This document shows, piece after piece, positions 8,947-18,121 of a stretch of DNA of 64,000 nucleotides (position 1 is the first letter of the stretch; the number at the start of each line of letters is the position of its first letter). The position numbers and the translations under genes are program-made. Origin of the DNA: Gracilimonas mengyeensis (lineage in GTDB: Bacteria; Bacteroidota; Rhodothermia; Balneolales; Balneolaceae); assembly GCF_900182705.1 (NCBI RefSeq), contig NZ_FXTP01000001.1:186001-250000 (forward strand). Direction: 5' to 3'. The notes beneath the pieces were generated by a model. That model was not told the DNA's origin and searched no databases. It was given only the letters and a program-made list of their open reading frames with translations.

Positions 8947-9815
8947 TGAGATTACACATAATAATAGCAAGCATAATGGCCATATCTTTGATGCAGTGTT
9001 CTACTTCTGAAAAAGCAGGGTTCCAGCCGGAGTTACATACTCCCTATGCGGTATGCTATGCACAAGTTTCGCCTTCACAAGTTCATGCATATTCTCTGGT
9101 TATCTTGGAACCAGATTTTTACAGTGAAGAAGAAATTCAGGAATTGAAATCGGGTGATACTCAAATTATTGCTTATTTGACACTCGGAGAGGTGGATGAA
9201 AACCGATGGTATTATTCCCTGCTTCAAGAGCAGGGCTTTTTGGGTAAAAACCCAAACTGGAATAGTGCATTTATTAATCTTGAAAATACCCAAAGCAGAA
9301 ATGTACTTCTGCAGCAGGTGTTGCCTAAAATTATGGCAAAGGGGGTAGATGGCCTCTTCCTTGATACCATTGATGCGGTGGCCCCGGTAACAGAACGAGC
9401 TCATCTACAGCCTTACATGGCTCAATTGATCAAAGACATTCATGAAGAATATCCCCAAAAAATAATCATCCAGAATAGCGGCATTTTTATGCTGGAAGAA
9501 ACCCGCTATGCCATTGATGCTTTTATGACGGAATCGTTGGCTTCTGATTATGATTTTTCATCCGGAGAGTATCTGGTGCGAAGCGACGAAGATTATCACA
9601 ACCGGCTGGAATACCTGCGGTTTTATAGCGATAAATACGAAGTGCCATTCTTTATCCTGGATTTCGCAGATACCCCCGCTAAGCGTGACAGAATTTACCA
9701 ACGCCTTGATTCCCTTAACAGGCCGTTCTTTATCAGCAATATTGGTTTAAGCGATTTACCGGAAGATCCTGGCGGATACGCCAATTCTTTGAAGGAGGAG
9801 GACCATGGACTATAG
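8946..9815 (+). CDS. GH114/PelA-hydrolase-like lipoprotein
   Basis: The start is ATG 8946, overlapping the previous stop as TAATG. From there the protein has a lipoprotein signal with lipobox SLMQC (Cys18), which an upstream TTG at 8913 would spoil. The mature part reads as a TIM-barrel of the endo-alpha-1,4-polygalactosaminidase family (GH114/GH166, like the hydrolase domain of PelA): IIAYLTLGEVDENRWY, KGVDGLFLDTIDAV and QNSGIFMLEE. In Pel systems this activity trims the galactosamine polymer in the periplasm. Here it is a separate lipoprotein, not part of a PelA with a deacetylase. A strong GGAGGAGG at its 3' end serves the next gene. Confidence 0.82.
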   Translation: MRLHIIIASIMAISLMQCSTSEKAGFQPELHTPYAVCYAQVSPSQVHAYSLVILEPDFYSEEEIQELKSGDTQIIAYLTLGEVDENRWYYSLLQEQGFLGKNPNWNSAFINLENTQSRNVLLQQVLPKIMAKGVDGLFLDTIDAVAPVTERAHLQPYMAQLIKDIHEEYPQKIIIQNSGIFMLEETRYAIDAFMTESLASDYDFSSGEYLVRSDEDYHNRLEYLRFYSDKYEVPFFILDFADTPAKRDRIYQRLDSLNRPFFISNIGLSDLPEDPGGYANSLKEEDHGL

Positions 9816-11865
9816 CCTCCAGGCCATATTTTCAGCATTGCGAATTTTGATCACCTTCGTGTTTTTATTCGGATATGTAACCCCGTTTTTCTTTCGCCAT
9901 GCGGCCCAGCAAAATGGAATTGATCGAATCGTTTATTCTTGGGCTGGTTTAGGAGGTTTGCTAACTATAGGAGTATTTATACTGGTAAGTCTTCATATCT
10001 ATGATTTTATCAGCATTCTTTTTTTCCTTCTGATGCTGCCTTTACTGGTACGTTTCTTTAAGCGTAAATGGGAGGGGAATAGTGTGGTGGATATCTTTAC
10101 CATGGAAGAGAATCGTTTGGTGGCAAAGCAGGTAAAGCTCATCGAGAAAGTAAAATACCTGACATGGGGTGATGCCAAGAAGAAATTAAAAAAGAAGATC
10201 AAACCGAATTCTCAACAAGATGCCTTTACCTTAGCGGCGGTATTAATAGCCGTGAGCGGAGCTGTACTACGCATCATTCCTTCCATACAGAATTCATCTC
10301 CCTTTAGTAGGTTGTGGTACTTTGAGCTGGACGCGGTAAAACAGCTTAGCCTACAGCAATACTTTGACGGTTATCCGGCTCCCAGGGGGATGCATTCCAT
10401 TATTCATTTTTTTAGTACCATCACCCAGGTAAGCCCGGAATTGATACTACACATCCTTGGAGGACTGATTAGTTTCTTCCTCACAATCATCATTTTTTGG
10501 GTGATTCGTGACATAACCCGTAATAAGCACCTTTCCGCAGCTGTTTTCGGTGCAATGCTCTATGCTATTTTTCCCACCATGTTCTTACCCGTTTCCCTGG
10601 AGTTGGAGTCGGAATTGAGCTCTCTGTCTTTAGCTTTATGTTTTGCGATACCCACGGCGATATTTTATTTACGAAATATTCGCTCCGGGGATAAAACCCC
10701 CTGGTTTTATATAGCAATGGGTATCATTGCTACCGGACTTACCGACATTTTTGTGCTCTTGATGGTTTTGATGCCCTTCCTCATTTTTGGGATTTTCTCG
10801 CTGCCTAAGCGTCGTTTTACCCAACAGGCTGGTAAATTGTTTGTATATCTGACTTCGTTGTACCTATTGGTATTGTCTCCGTACGTGATATACTGTCTCA
10901 TCAATGGCATAAAAGTAGATGCTTTTTTTCAGGATCAGCTCTTTAACACCCAAGTGTTTAGTTTTGCCCCGAACCTGTTGATCCCTATTGAGGAGCTAAG
11001 TCTAAGGTATTTGGTCGCGGGGGTGTTCCTGCTGGTGGCTTATTTGATCCGGCACTTCATACAGGATAAAAAAAGGTTGGGCGAAGAAATTATCTTTCTA
11101 ATTGTCTTTGTGATGGTTTCCTTCGTTTATACGCCGTTCTTCGATTTTCAATATGTTTGGATTGATCCCGATCAATTGAACAGTTTCTATGGATTGTTAA
11201 TAGCGATAGTTGCCGGCATAAGCTTGCATTCCTTATTAATGCTTATTGAGTGGATTTCTGATGCCTTTCATAAAGTGAAACGCTATGCGGGTTCGGTTTT
11301 AACGGCTGGCTTTGCCATATGGTTTTTTGTGTTGCAGGACGGGGTAGAAGTGAGCCGGATGCTCCCCAAAACCCAACCCAATGGATTTTTTGATGCCTAC
11401 TATTCCATTATAAACGAACGGGTTCCCTACACCTACGCAACGGTTGGCCCGGACCTTGACAATGGACTGGCCCGTAACCGCCATTATTTTATGAATTATG
11501 ATTTCTTCCTCGACAACTATGGTGCAATCGATTCTCTTTATCAGCAATACCTTACCGTGCCTGATAACCAGCGGAATCCTGAGGAGGAAATCCCCCCTGC
11601 AAGTATCTTTCTTTTTGTTGAAAAACCACCTTATGGCTCCATTCAACAGGGAATTTTATATGATGCACAGGGCGTTATGAGAGATATGGAACAATGGTTG
11701 TCTTCCTACAGAGAGCTGGAAGGACGAAAAGTAGAAGTGTATCATGAAACAGATAATGCTATTGTGTATGAAATCATAAACAGGGAAGGAGAATCTACGA
11801 TTACCGGGGTACTTAGAAATATATATCCGGAAGGGGAGGGACGTGCTGAACAGCTGCTTAAATAA
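9805..11865 (+). CDS. Large polytopic membrane protein, unknown, GT-C-like
   Basis: ATG 9805 follows AAGGAGGAGG and overlaps the GH114 gene by 11 bases. There are two or three membrane helices in the first 80 residues, a basic cytosolic stretch (about 90-140), and then about ten more helices. Between helices lies the loop LWYFELDAVKQLSLQQYF with acidic residues, and a soluble C-terminal domain of about 150 residues follows the last helix (NPEEEIPPASIFLFVEKPPYG). The layout recalls GT-C glycosyltransferases or Wzy-type polymerases. I do not recognise the family. Its place between two Pel-like genes suggests work on lipid-linked or nascent polymer at the inner membrane, taking the slot of PelD/PelE. 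Confidence 0.7.
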   Translation: MDYSLQAIFSALRILITFVFLFGYVTPFFFRHAAQQNGIDRIVYSWAGLGGLLTIGVFILVSLHIYDFISILFFLLMLPLLVRFFKRKWEGNSVVDIFTMEENRLVAKQVKLIEKVKYLTWGDAKKKLKKKIKPNSQQDAFTLAAVLIAVSGAVLRIIPSIQNSSPFSRLWYFELDAVKQLSLQQYFDGYPAPRGMHSIIHFFSTITQVSPELILHILGGLISFFLTIIIFWVIRDITRNKHLSAAVFGAMLYAIFPTMFLPVSLELESELSSLSLALCFAIPTAIFYLRNIRSGDKTPWFYIAMGIIATGLTDIFVLLMVLMPFLIFGIFSLPKRRFTQQAGKLFVYLTSLYLLVLSPYVIYCLINGIKVDAFFQDQLFNTQVFSFAPNLLIPIEELSLRYLVAGVFLLVAYLIRHFIQDKKRLGEEIIFLIVFVMVSFVYTPFFDFQYVWIDPDQLNSFYGLLIAIVAGISLHSLLMLIEWISDAFHKVKRYAGSVLTAGFAIWFFVLQDGVEVSRMLPKTQPNGFFDAYYSIINERVPYTYATVGPDLDNGLARNRHYFMNYDFFLDNYGAIDSLYQQYLTVPDNQRNPEEEIPPASIFLFVEKPPYGSIQQGILYDAQGVMRDMEQWLSSYRELEGRKVEVYHETDNAIVYEIINREGESTITGVLRNIYPEGEGRAEQLLK

Positions 11866-11866
11866 T

Positions 11867-14800
11867 ATGCAAAAACACTTGTTCTTCCTGGTGCTGTCTT
11901 TGGCCGGATTCTCACTTTTTTGGGGATGTAACAGCGATAAAATACGATTTTTCCCCGGAACGGTAGAGGGTGGGCAGAAGCCGTATGTGATGGTGGTAAA
12001 ATATCTGTCGGACGACTACAGTTCCAGCATGTCAGCAAATGTGACCAAGTCATTAGACTACACCAAGATACCTTATCAAACCCTGGACCTGGAGATTATC
12101 TCCGGTGAATTTCGTATCCCTGAAACGGTACGTACTATTGTGATTACCAGCTTCGAAGCAACCCAGTTACCCCAGGAAGCTATCAAAAAGCTTATAGAAT
12201 TTGTAGCAAAGGGCAACAACATTGTTTTTACAGGACCTTTTGCGGATGAAAAATTTTCTTACCTGCAGGGTATCAGGCCAGACATCGATTTCTCCTTTGA
12301 TTCAACCAACACCGGGTTTGAATTGCTCGAACAGGCATTTCCCGGAATGGCAGGAAAGAGATATAATCCCAAGGGTCTTGAAGTGCATAATGGACTTGAA
12401 GCCAATCAGTTTATTCCATCAGTTACTCACTTGGCAGCAACAGCCACCGATCCGGAACAACCTTTCATCGTTTCTAATAAGTTGGGGATGGGGGAAGTAA
12501 TCACGATTAACAGCTATGCAATTAATAATCGTCTATATAGGGGTATTGTCTTTTCATCCATACTGCGCGGGCTGAGCGGTATTCCCTACCAGGTGGCAAA
12601 TGTAAGCACCATTTTTCTGGATGATTTCCCCGCCCCATTGTATAACGAAATGTTACCACCTATTGACGAGGAGTACGGCATCTCTCACGCAGAATTTGTA
12701 AGCAAGGTTTGGTGGCCGGATATGAGGGCTTTGGCCGATACTTTTGATATTACATATTCCGCTATGACAGCCTTTAATTACAATGCCAATGTAGTGCCCC
12801 CTTTCGATTTCCAGGAATGGCGCCAGGGCTCTATTGTGTATAATCAGGATATTGTAAGAGGCAGTATATTTTTGGCGAATAACATCCGGGATAGCAGGCA
12901 CGAGCTGGCTTTTCACGGGTATAACCACTTTTCTTTATGGAGAGAAGATTGGGATAATATCAACTTCATGATTTCGGCTCTACATGCCGCCCGCAAACGC
13001 TGGCAGGTAGATGATATGGGACCATTACCCACCAACTATGTTCCGCCTACAAACCACATTGACTCCCTGGGGATACAGGCTATAATCCGGGGCATGCCCA
13101 GTATTGAATACATGAGTTCACTTTACCTGGGCTATTTAGAAGATGGAGGAGCGCGAGAATTCGATCCCGAGCCCTATGCCCCCACTGAGTTATTTAATTA
13201 TCCCAGAATAACCAGTGGGTTTACGATGACTGACAATTCCATTTTGCAGCAAATGGGGCTGCAGATTATGACAGGCATTTGGACACATTTTGTACATCCC
13301 GATGATGTTTTCCAGGTGGTTCAGCGTGATGCCGATGATTTTGCAAGCCGTAACCCAAAAGGTTTGGGTTGGAAATCAGATCCCGAATATGGCTATGGAC
13401 TATATCATTTGCTAAGGGAACGAATAATCCTCACACAAGATCTGTTCCCAAAAAATAAATTTGTGTCGGCCACACAGGGCGGAAGGTTGACTCAGGATTG
13501 GAGACGCAGCCTGACAGGATATGAGGAGAAAGGGAACTTGGTTTTGGTTAACTCGGCCTTCCGTTCCGACTATCTGCCTCTTGCAGCAGATAGTACGAGG
13601 CATTGGTACATGTATGCCACCAGGGGGCAAGTGAGGGAAATTGAAAAATCCCTAAACTTGCAAGAACTTCCTTTTGATAAAACGCCTTTTTGGGATGGTT
13701 TTTTGTATCAATTTACCTCGCAGAAGCCTTTCTTTTTTATGCCAAGTTATCAACCGGACAAAGTACACAATCCAACAGTTTTAGATGAGATTGCTGCACA
13801 AGAATGGGATGAATACGTTGAACTTTTTATTGAACCGCCGGCCCAGAATATTCCAGATGTAATTTGGCAGGACAACCGAATGAATGAAGCCTTGGCAGCT
13901 TTGGAAAAGAACCCCGGTAATCGCTGGCGCCAGGAAGAAGTGATAAATTTGAGCATTGAATTCGACAGAGTCTATCATGCTATCAACATTTTAGAGAATA
14001 GATTACTTTCACAAGAGGAATGGAGTACGGAAGATTCCGAGCGACTATTGACGTATTACGGCTGGGAAGGGATGCTATTGGAAGCTGAACAGTTCTTGGA
14101 AAGCATGTGGGAAAAACACCACAATCAAGCTGTACTGGATTTGAAAAACAAAGCGGTTGCTCAATTAGGATTATATGGTACTGATTTCGAACAGCGTTGG
14201 CTGGAAAGGAGACTGGAACTTTATCCGGATGACCCGGAGATACTGCTGGACTTCACAAAGTCCATAGAGTCCCAAGAAAACTGGCCATTGATGAAGAAAA
14301 ACCTTCAGCACTTACTTAGTCAGAATTCTCAATCAGATACCTTGTATGCTTTTACACTTCAACGCTCTTTATATTACGCCAGTCCGGATAGTACCCTTGC
14401 GTTGGTGGATCGCTTTCCAAGGCCGGCTTATCCACAGCTAATGCCCTTTGCCAGGGAGTTGGCTCAGCTTAATGCCTATGTAGCCAAGGACTATGAACAG
14501 GCTTTATTTTGGGCCAATAACCTTCCTGATTTCGATGAGCGACAAAAGCTCTATTGGTTATCTTTATTAGAGCTGGATGAATTGTATGTAGCCAATGCAA
14601 AGCGGGCTGTGGCAGAACAACCCGGCGACGACAGCTTGCGATCCTATGTAGGAGCTAATTTGTTTTACGAAGGATTTCAACAGGAGGCTTACGAGGTACT
14701 TTATCCTCTTTTTCAGTGGAACCGCGAAAAAGGTTTAACGGCCGATACGCTGCTGCGACAGGAAATCGGCTATATGGATTATGGACAAAAGAAAGCATTC

Positions 14801-15757
14801 TATAAACGATATCCCTTGTTTTTTGATACCGATCAAAGACAAGCGTTAGCCAATCAGCACCGCATTACGGAAGGAGTTAAGGTGACAGCCTCAGGCGAAT
14901 ACAGAGATGATAACTTTGATAATACCTTTGCCCGGAGTTCTATAGGTATAGAATTTGGTCACCGCCAGCATACAACCCATACCATAAAGACAGAGAATCT
15001 GCTTTTCACCGATGATGAACGGACCCAATCCCTGAATCAGGAATACTACGGTATTGGATATCAACTCACCCACCGTGAGAATCAGCAACGCCTGATAATG
15101 CAAGCCGGCGGATCCCTGCTTTTTGGACAGCAGGATATGATAACGGAAGCTTTATTTTCTTTGGGTTACTCCGGGACCGAATCCTATACATCGGTACAAC
15201 TCTCGGGGGGAGCAGAACTAACATCTACTTCCGTACAAAATGATTACTACCAGGGGCAGCTACAGCTGTATCGGCAAGATGAATGGTTAAGTAACAAATT
15301 CACTACCTCAGTGTCGTCTATGGGTAAATATTATACTAACGAGGTGTTCGAATATGGGGGACAGGCACGGTTATACGGGAACCTCAGGGATCAGAAATGG
15401 CGCTTCAGAACACTGGGTGAGCTTGGCTATTATGATGCTACGGAAACCTTTGAAAGTGGCATTCCTTATTACACTCCTGATCAATATTTTTCACAAGGCC
15501 TTGGGGTTGACGTACAGTTTAGAAATCCAGACAACTACGAATATCAAACCAGAATTGATGCAGAGGTTATGGCTCGTCACGAAAGGGAAGACAGCTTCTA
15601 TTTTAGTGGCAGTGTACAAATGAATCTAAAAATTGCCCGGTTTTGGGACCTGACCACGGGAGCTGAAATTTCTACCAGCGACACCTATCGTTCGAACCGA
15701 ATTTTTATTACCATCTCGCACAGTTTGCCTACAAAATTTTGGCAGAAAAACCGGTAA
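11867..15757 (+). CDS. DUF2194 deacetylase-like / TPR / outer-membrane beta-barrel fusion (PelA-PelB-like)
   Basis: I prefer ATG 11867, one base after the previous stop, because it gives a clean signal peptide with lipobox LFWGC; GTG 11843 in frame is possible. The N-terminal half (about 30-600) matches the DUF2194 type. It has carbohydrate-esterase motifs: FLDDF with Asp252-Asp253, and His350/His354 in FHGYNHFSL, as in NodB-fold deacetylases. Residues of about 630-980 are helical TPR-like repeats (VIWQDNRMNEALAALEKNPG, ELYPDDPEILLDFTKSIES). The last 300 or so form alternating strands ending at the C-terminus, as in the PelB barrel. In canonical Pel, PelB repeats recruit PelA to the exit pore; here both are one chain. 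It would deacetylate polymer at the outer-membrane exit. Confidence 0.82.
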   Translation: MQKHLFFLVLSLAGFSLFWGCNSDKIRFFPGTVEGGQKPYVMVVKYLSDDYSSSMSANVTKSLDYTKIPYQTLDLEIISGEFRIPETVRTIVITSFEATQLPQEAIKKLIEFVAKGNNIVFTGPFADEKFSYLQGIRPDIDFSFDSTNTGFELLEQAFPGMAGKRYNPKGLEVHNGLEANQFIPSVTHLAATATDPEQPFIVSNKLGMGEVITINSYAINNRLYRGIVFSSILRGLSGIPYQVANVSTIFLDDFPAPLYNEMLPPIDEEYGISHAEFVSKVWWPDMRALADTFDITYSAMTAFNYNANVVPPFDFQEWRQGSIVYNQDIVRGSIFLANNIRDSRHELAFHGYNHFSLWREDWDNINFMISALHAARKRWQVDDMGPLPTNYVPPTNHIDSLGIQAIIRGMPSIEYMSSLYLGYLEDGGAREFDPEPYAPTELFNYPRITSGFTMTDNSILQQMGLQIMTGIWTHFVHPDDVFQVVQRDADDFASRNPKGLGWKSDPEYGYGLYHLLRERIILTQDLFPKNKFVSATQGGRLTQDWRRSLTGYEEKGNLVLVNSAFRSDYLPLAADSTRHWYMYATRGQVREIEKSLNLQELPFDKTPFWDGFLYQFTSQKPFFFMPSYQPDKVHNPTVLDEIAAQEWDEYVELFIEPPAQNIPDVIWQDNRMNEALAALEKNPGNRWRQEEVINLSIEFDRVYHAINILENRLLSQEEWSTEDSERLLTYYGWEGMLLEAEQFLESMWEKHHNQAVLDLKNKAVAQLGLYGTDFEQRWLERRLELYPDDPEILLDFTKSIESQENWPLMKKNLQHLLSQNSQSDTLYAFTLQRSLYYASPDSTLALVDRFPRPAYPQLMPFARELAQLNAYVAKDYEQALFWANNLPDFDERQKLYWLSLLELDELYVANAKRAVAEQPGDDSLRSYVGANLFYEGFQQEAYEVLYPLFQWNREKGLTADTLLRQEIGYMDYGQKKAFYKRYPLFFDTDQRQALANQHRITEGVKVTASGEYRDDNFDNTFARSSIGIEFGHRQHTTHTIKTENLLFTDDERTQSLNQEYYGIGYQLTHRENQQRLIMQAGGSLLFGQQDMITEALFSLGYSGTESYTSVQLSGGAELTSTSVQNDYYQGQLQLYRQDEWLSNKFTTSVSSMGKYYTNEVFEYGGQARLYGNLRDQKWRFRTLGELGYYDATETFESGIPYYTPDQYFSQGLGVDVQFRNPDNYEYQTRIDAEVMARHEREDSFYFSGSVQMNLKIARFWDLTTGAEISTSDTYRSNRIFITISHSLPTKFWQKNR

Positions 15758-15787
15758 CAAATCTAAATTACACTCGTAGGGCAACCC

Positions 15788-16102
15788 ATGAGTTTTATCA
15801 AAAAACATTTGGAATGGATGGTATTCAGCGGAGGCTTGCTGCTACTCGCGCTTATGGAGCCAACAACTACCGGAACATCCTGGTGCCTGTTCGAATTAGT
15901 TGGTTTCGATTTTTGCCCCGGCGAAGGCCTCGGGCATTCCATCGCTTACACATTTCGGGGTGATATCACTTCGGCATTGGATGCCCATTTCGCTGGTCCG
16001 GCAGCAGTTATCATCCTTATTTCAAGAATAGTACACATTTGGTATCAGCTTCTAACTAAATCAAAAGAACCTTATACGGAGGACCTATCATGGCAACATT
16101 AA
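15788..16102 (+). CDS. Small membrane protein, DUF2752-like
   Basis: A protein of 104 residues with two membrane helices (about 10-30 and 70-90). Between them is FDFCPGEGLGHSIAYTFRGD, which resembles the DUF2752 pattern CPxCGxTRAxxxLLxGD with changes at the second Cys and the Arg. It starts at ATG 15788, 30 bases after the barrel gene, and overlaps the next gene by 13 bases, so it is translated with it. The function is unknown. DUF2752 proteins often travel with TM2 proteins, as here. Confidence 0.65.
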   Translation: MSFIKKHLEWMVFSGGLLLLALMEPTTTGTSWCLFELVGFDFCPGEGLGHSIAYTFRGDITSALDAHFAGPAAVIILISRIVHIWYQLLTKSKEPYTEDLSWQH

Positions 16103-16452
16103 TCGATCATCTACCCGAAGTAAGCGGCGATGAAGCTCGCTACCTTGAACGGTTGCTGGAGAACTATAATGAGCAGCAGATCTCTCGATTCTCAAATATT
16201 TATCGGTCCCGCCGAAAAGACCCGCAGCATATTCTGATAGCTTGCCTCTTTGGTTTTTTGAGTATTGCAGGTATACATCGCATTCTTTTGAATCAGACAG
16301 CGATGGGATTGCTTTATCTATTTACCGGGGGCTTGTGCCTTATCGGTACCATCGTTGATTTGGTGAATTACAAAGAAATGACTTTTGATTACAACCGGGA
16401 TATTGCCCGTGATGTGAAAAGCTATGTGGATAAGCAAACGGATAATTCCTGA
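16090..16452 (+). CDS. TM2 domain membrane protein
   Basis: A protein of 120 residues. The start ATG 16090 follows GGAGGAC. The N-terminal 45 residues are charged and cytosolic. A TM2 pair follows: FLSIAGIHRILLNQ, a short turn, then TGGLCLIGTIVDLVNY, matching the family pattern of a Gly/His/Arg-bearing first helix and an acidic end of the second (usually GxHRFYLG and DL). It is the last gene of the operon, with a terminator 42 bases later. The role in the polysaccharide system is unknown. Confidence 0.75.
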   Translation: MATLIDHLPEVSGDEARYLERLLENYNEQQISRFSNIYRSRRKDPQHILIACLFGFLSIAGIHRILLNQTAMGLLYLFTGGLCLIGTIVDLVNYKEMTFDYNRDIARDVKSYVDKQTDNS

Positions 16453-16494
16453 TAGCAGGATGATCCAAAAGTTCTTCTACACATAAAAATATTC

Positions 16495-16527
16495 AGCTCT
16501 GGTATTTTAAAGATATCAGGGCTTTTT
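16495..16527 (+). terminator. Intrinsic terminator of the Pel-like operon
   Basis: An 11-bp stem, AGCTCTGGTAT (16495-16505) with ATATCAGGGCT (16513-16523), pairs fully if two G-U pairs are allowed. The loop is 7 bases and a run of five T follows. It lies between convergent operons, so it marks the end of the eleven-gene run. Confidence 0.75.
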
Positions 16528-16572
16528 ATTGGTCCAATTCAAGAGTTGAAACCCTTCACTTTTAGTGTAGAG

Positions 16573-17247
16573 TTACTTGGTTAGAGTCATTCTCTTTGCT
16601 TTCAAAAAGAAAGCCTGTTGACCTGTTTGCACTTTCACATTGTATAAATACACTCCGGATGGAAGGTCATTTAGAGAAACCCGAACCTGTGTTTTTGGTA
16701 CCTGGGCAAAACCTGAGATCTCTCTAATCAAGGCACCAGCAGCATTATAAATGTAAAGCTGGTACGAAGCTTTTTGAGGCGAAAGGAAAGTAACAGTGGT
16801 TTGAGGATTAAAAGGATTGGGATAGTTTTCAACCAGTTCGAATCCATCCGGGATTTTAGCGAGGCGTTCATTAGAAACGGGAACTTCGTCTGCCCCTTCA
16901 CTGATCCAGGTTCTGATTAATTGAATTTCTTCGTCGGATAAAGAGCCTCCCTGGGGCATTCGTGAGCCAAATTCAGGATTGGGTTCAATCTTATCTACCA
17001 AGGGACTATCATCGGGTGCGCCCGGGACCACAATATTTGATCCATATTGATTGCCTACGCTGTTCATAACCGCATCGTAACTTGAAAGGGTTACCCCGCT
17101 TGAAGAGCCATGACAAGTCACACAATTTGAATTAAAAATGGGCTGTATCTCTGTTTCATAATCCACTTGAGCCTTGAGTGGTGTATAGAGAAAGGAAATG
17201 AGGAGAAGGAGAGAAGAGGTAAGTAGTGCTTTCATAATTTTTCCCAT
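16573..17247 (-). CDS. Cytochrome-c-like protein with T9SS C-terminal sorting domain
   Basis: A signal peptide (about 1-26; an inner ATG at 17235 gives MKALLTSSLLLLISFLYT) is followed by a single haem-binding motif, Cys42-Val-Thr-Cys45-His46, in IFNSNCVTCHGSSSG. A possible distal Met lies in FGSRMPQGG, and an EEIQLIRTWI helix follows; this is the layout of planctomycete-type cytochrome c domains. Residues of about 140-224 (ENYPNPFNPQTTVTFLSP... GVYLYNV) are a type A T9SS sorting domain, so the protein is delivered to the cell surface. It is last in the minus-strand cluster and is a paralogue of the first gene there. Confidence 0.88.
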   Translation of the reverse strand: MGKIMKALLTSSLLLLISFLYTPLKAQVDYETEIQPIFNSNCVTCHGSSSGVTLSSYDAVMNSVGNQYGSNIVVPGAPDDSPLVDKIEPNPEFGSRMPQGGSLSDEEIQLIRTWISEGADEVPVSNERLAKIPDGFELVENYPNPFNPQTTVTFLSPQKASYQLYIYNAAGALIREISGFAQVPKTQVRVSLNDLPSGVYLYNVKVQTGQQAFFLKAKRMTLTK

Positions 17248-17250
17248 TGG

Positions 17251-18120
17251 TTAAAGTCCAAAAACCCTGTTAATGTTAAATCCGAACCGAAAATCGAGAT
17301 CAGTAAAATCAGTTTGTGTTCTGGAAAGCAGGTGCTGTTCCGTGAACCAGCGGCCGCTCATCAAAAACAGTTGAAATACATGACCTCCTGTATCAATTTC
17401 AAAAACAATGGCCATGTGATCATGATATCCGTCGTTACGCGGTCCAAGTGCAGGCAGGTATTCGAAGGCTAATGCATTTCGGGCATTCAATTTATATCGC
17501 CCTGCAAATCCTAAACCGTAAAAAGTATGATGCAGTTCATCACTCTCAGTTTCTTTTACAACCGTATTGAAGTGAGCAACCATAGGTGACATTTGAGCAC
17601 TAAACGCATCAGTAAACTTGCGGGCAATCATTAAGCTGGCCAGGTAATTCAGCCTTTCGCTAAACGTGTAATCGAATCTTCTTTCGTTTTGTGTACTTAC
17701 CCCAATGTCCGTTTTCAGGCTGATATGGACCGGGATTTTTCCAGAGTTGAGTTGATGAAGTATCACGTATTTAAAACGAAGATCAACATTGTCTTCCAAG
17801 CTTGAACGTCCTATTCCCACATCCAGCCGGTCGGTTATACCGTAATCAATACCCAGACGTACTGCAGCCCCTGCATCCAAGCCGTAAAAACTGTCAATGC
17901 CTCCAGATATCAACCCAAAATTATGCATTACGCTTGTATTCATGTTGTTTTTGGGGATGGATATTGCTGTACTTAATCCTGCTATGCTTCCAGCTAAAAA
18001 GATGTCATCAACGGGTTGATTATCCTGAACAACACGGGTGCGTTCCATTTGCGCTAATGCCGGAGATGAGCCTGTCAACAAAACAAGTACACAAAAGAAG
18101 ATTATTTTGGTTGAGTTCAT
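17251..18120 (-). CDS. DUF5777 beta-barrel outer-membrane protein
   Basis: A protein of 289 residues with a Sec signal ending in ALAQ. It continues as short amphipathic strands rich in aromatic and Gly residues (FLAGSIAGLSTAISIPK, LDAGAAVRLGIDYGITDRLDVGIG) and ends with strands, as outer-membrane barrels do. The pattern VDDIFLAGS...PK near the N-terminus is typical of DUF5777. These barrels often sit next to YceI and cytochrome-like genes in Bacteroidota, as here. Only one base separates it from the YceI gene upstream. The cargo or role is unknown. Confidence 0.8.
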   Translation of the reverse strand: MNSTKIIFFCVLVLLTGSSPALAQMERTRVVQDNQPVDDIFLAGSIAGLSTAISIPKNNMNTSVMHNFGLISGGIDSFYGLDAGAAVRLGIDYGITDRLDVGIGRSSLEDNVDLRFKYVILHQLNSGKIPVHISLKTDIGVSTQNERRFDYTFSERLNYLASLMIARKFTDAFSAQMSPMVAHFNTVVKETESDELHHTFYGLGFAGRYKLNARNALAFEYLPALGPRNDGYHDHMAIVFEIDTGGHVFQLFLMSGRWFTEQHLLSRTQTDFTDLDFRFGFNINRVFGL

Positions 18121-18121
18121 C

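Noticed and set aside
15739-15963. A 74-codon frame overlapping the end of the barrel gene and the small membrane gene
   Set aside because: The overlapping frame at 15788-16102 has two clear membrane helices and a family-like motif; this one is basic and featureless.
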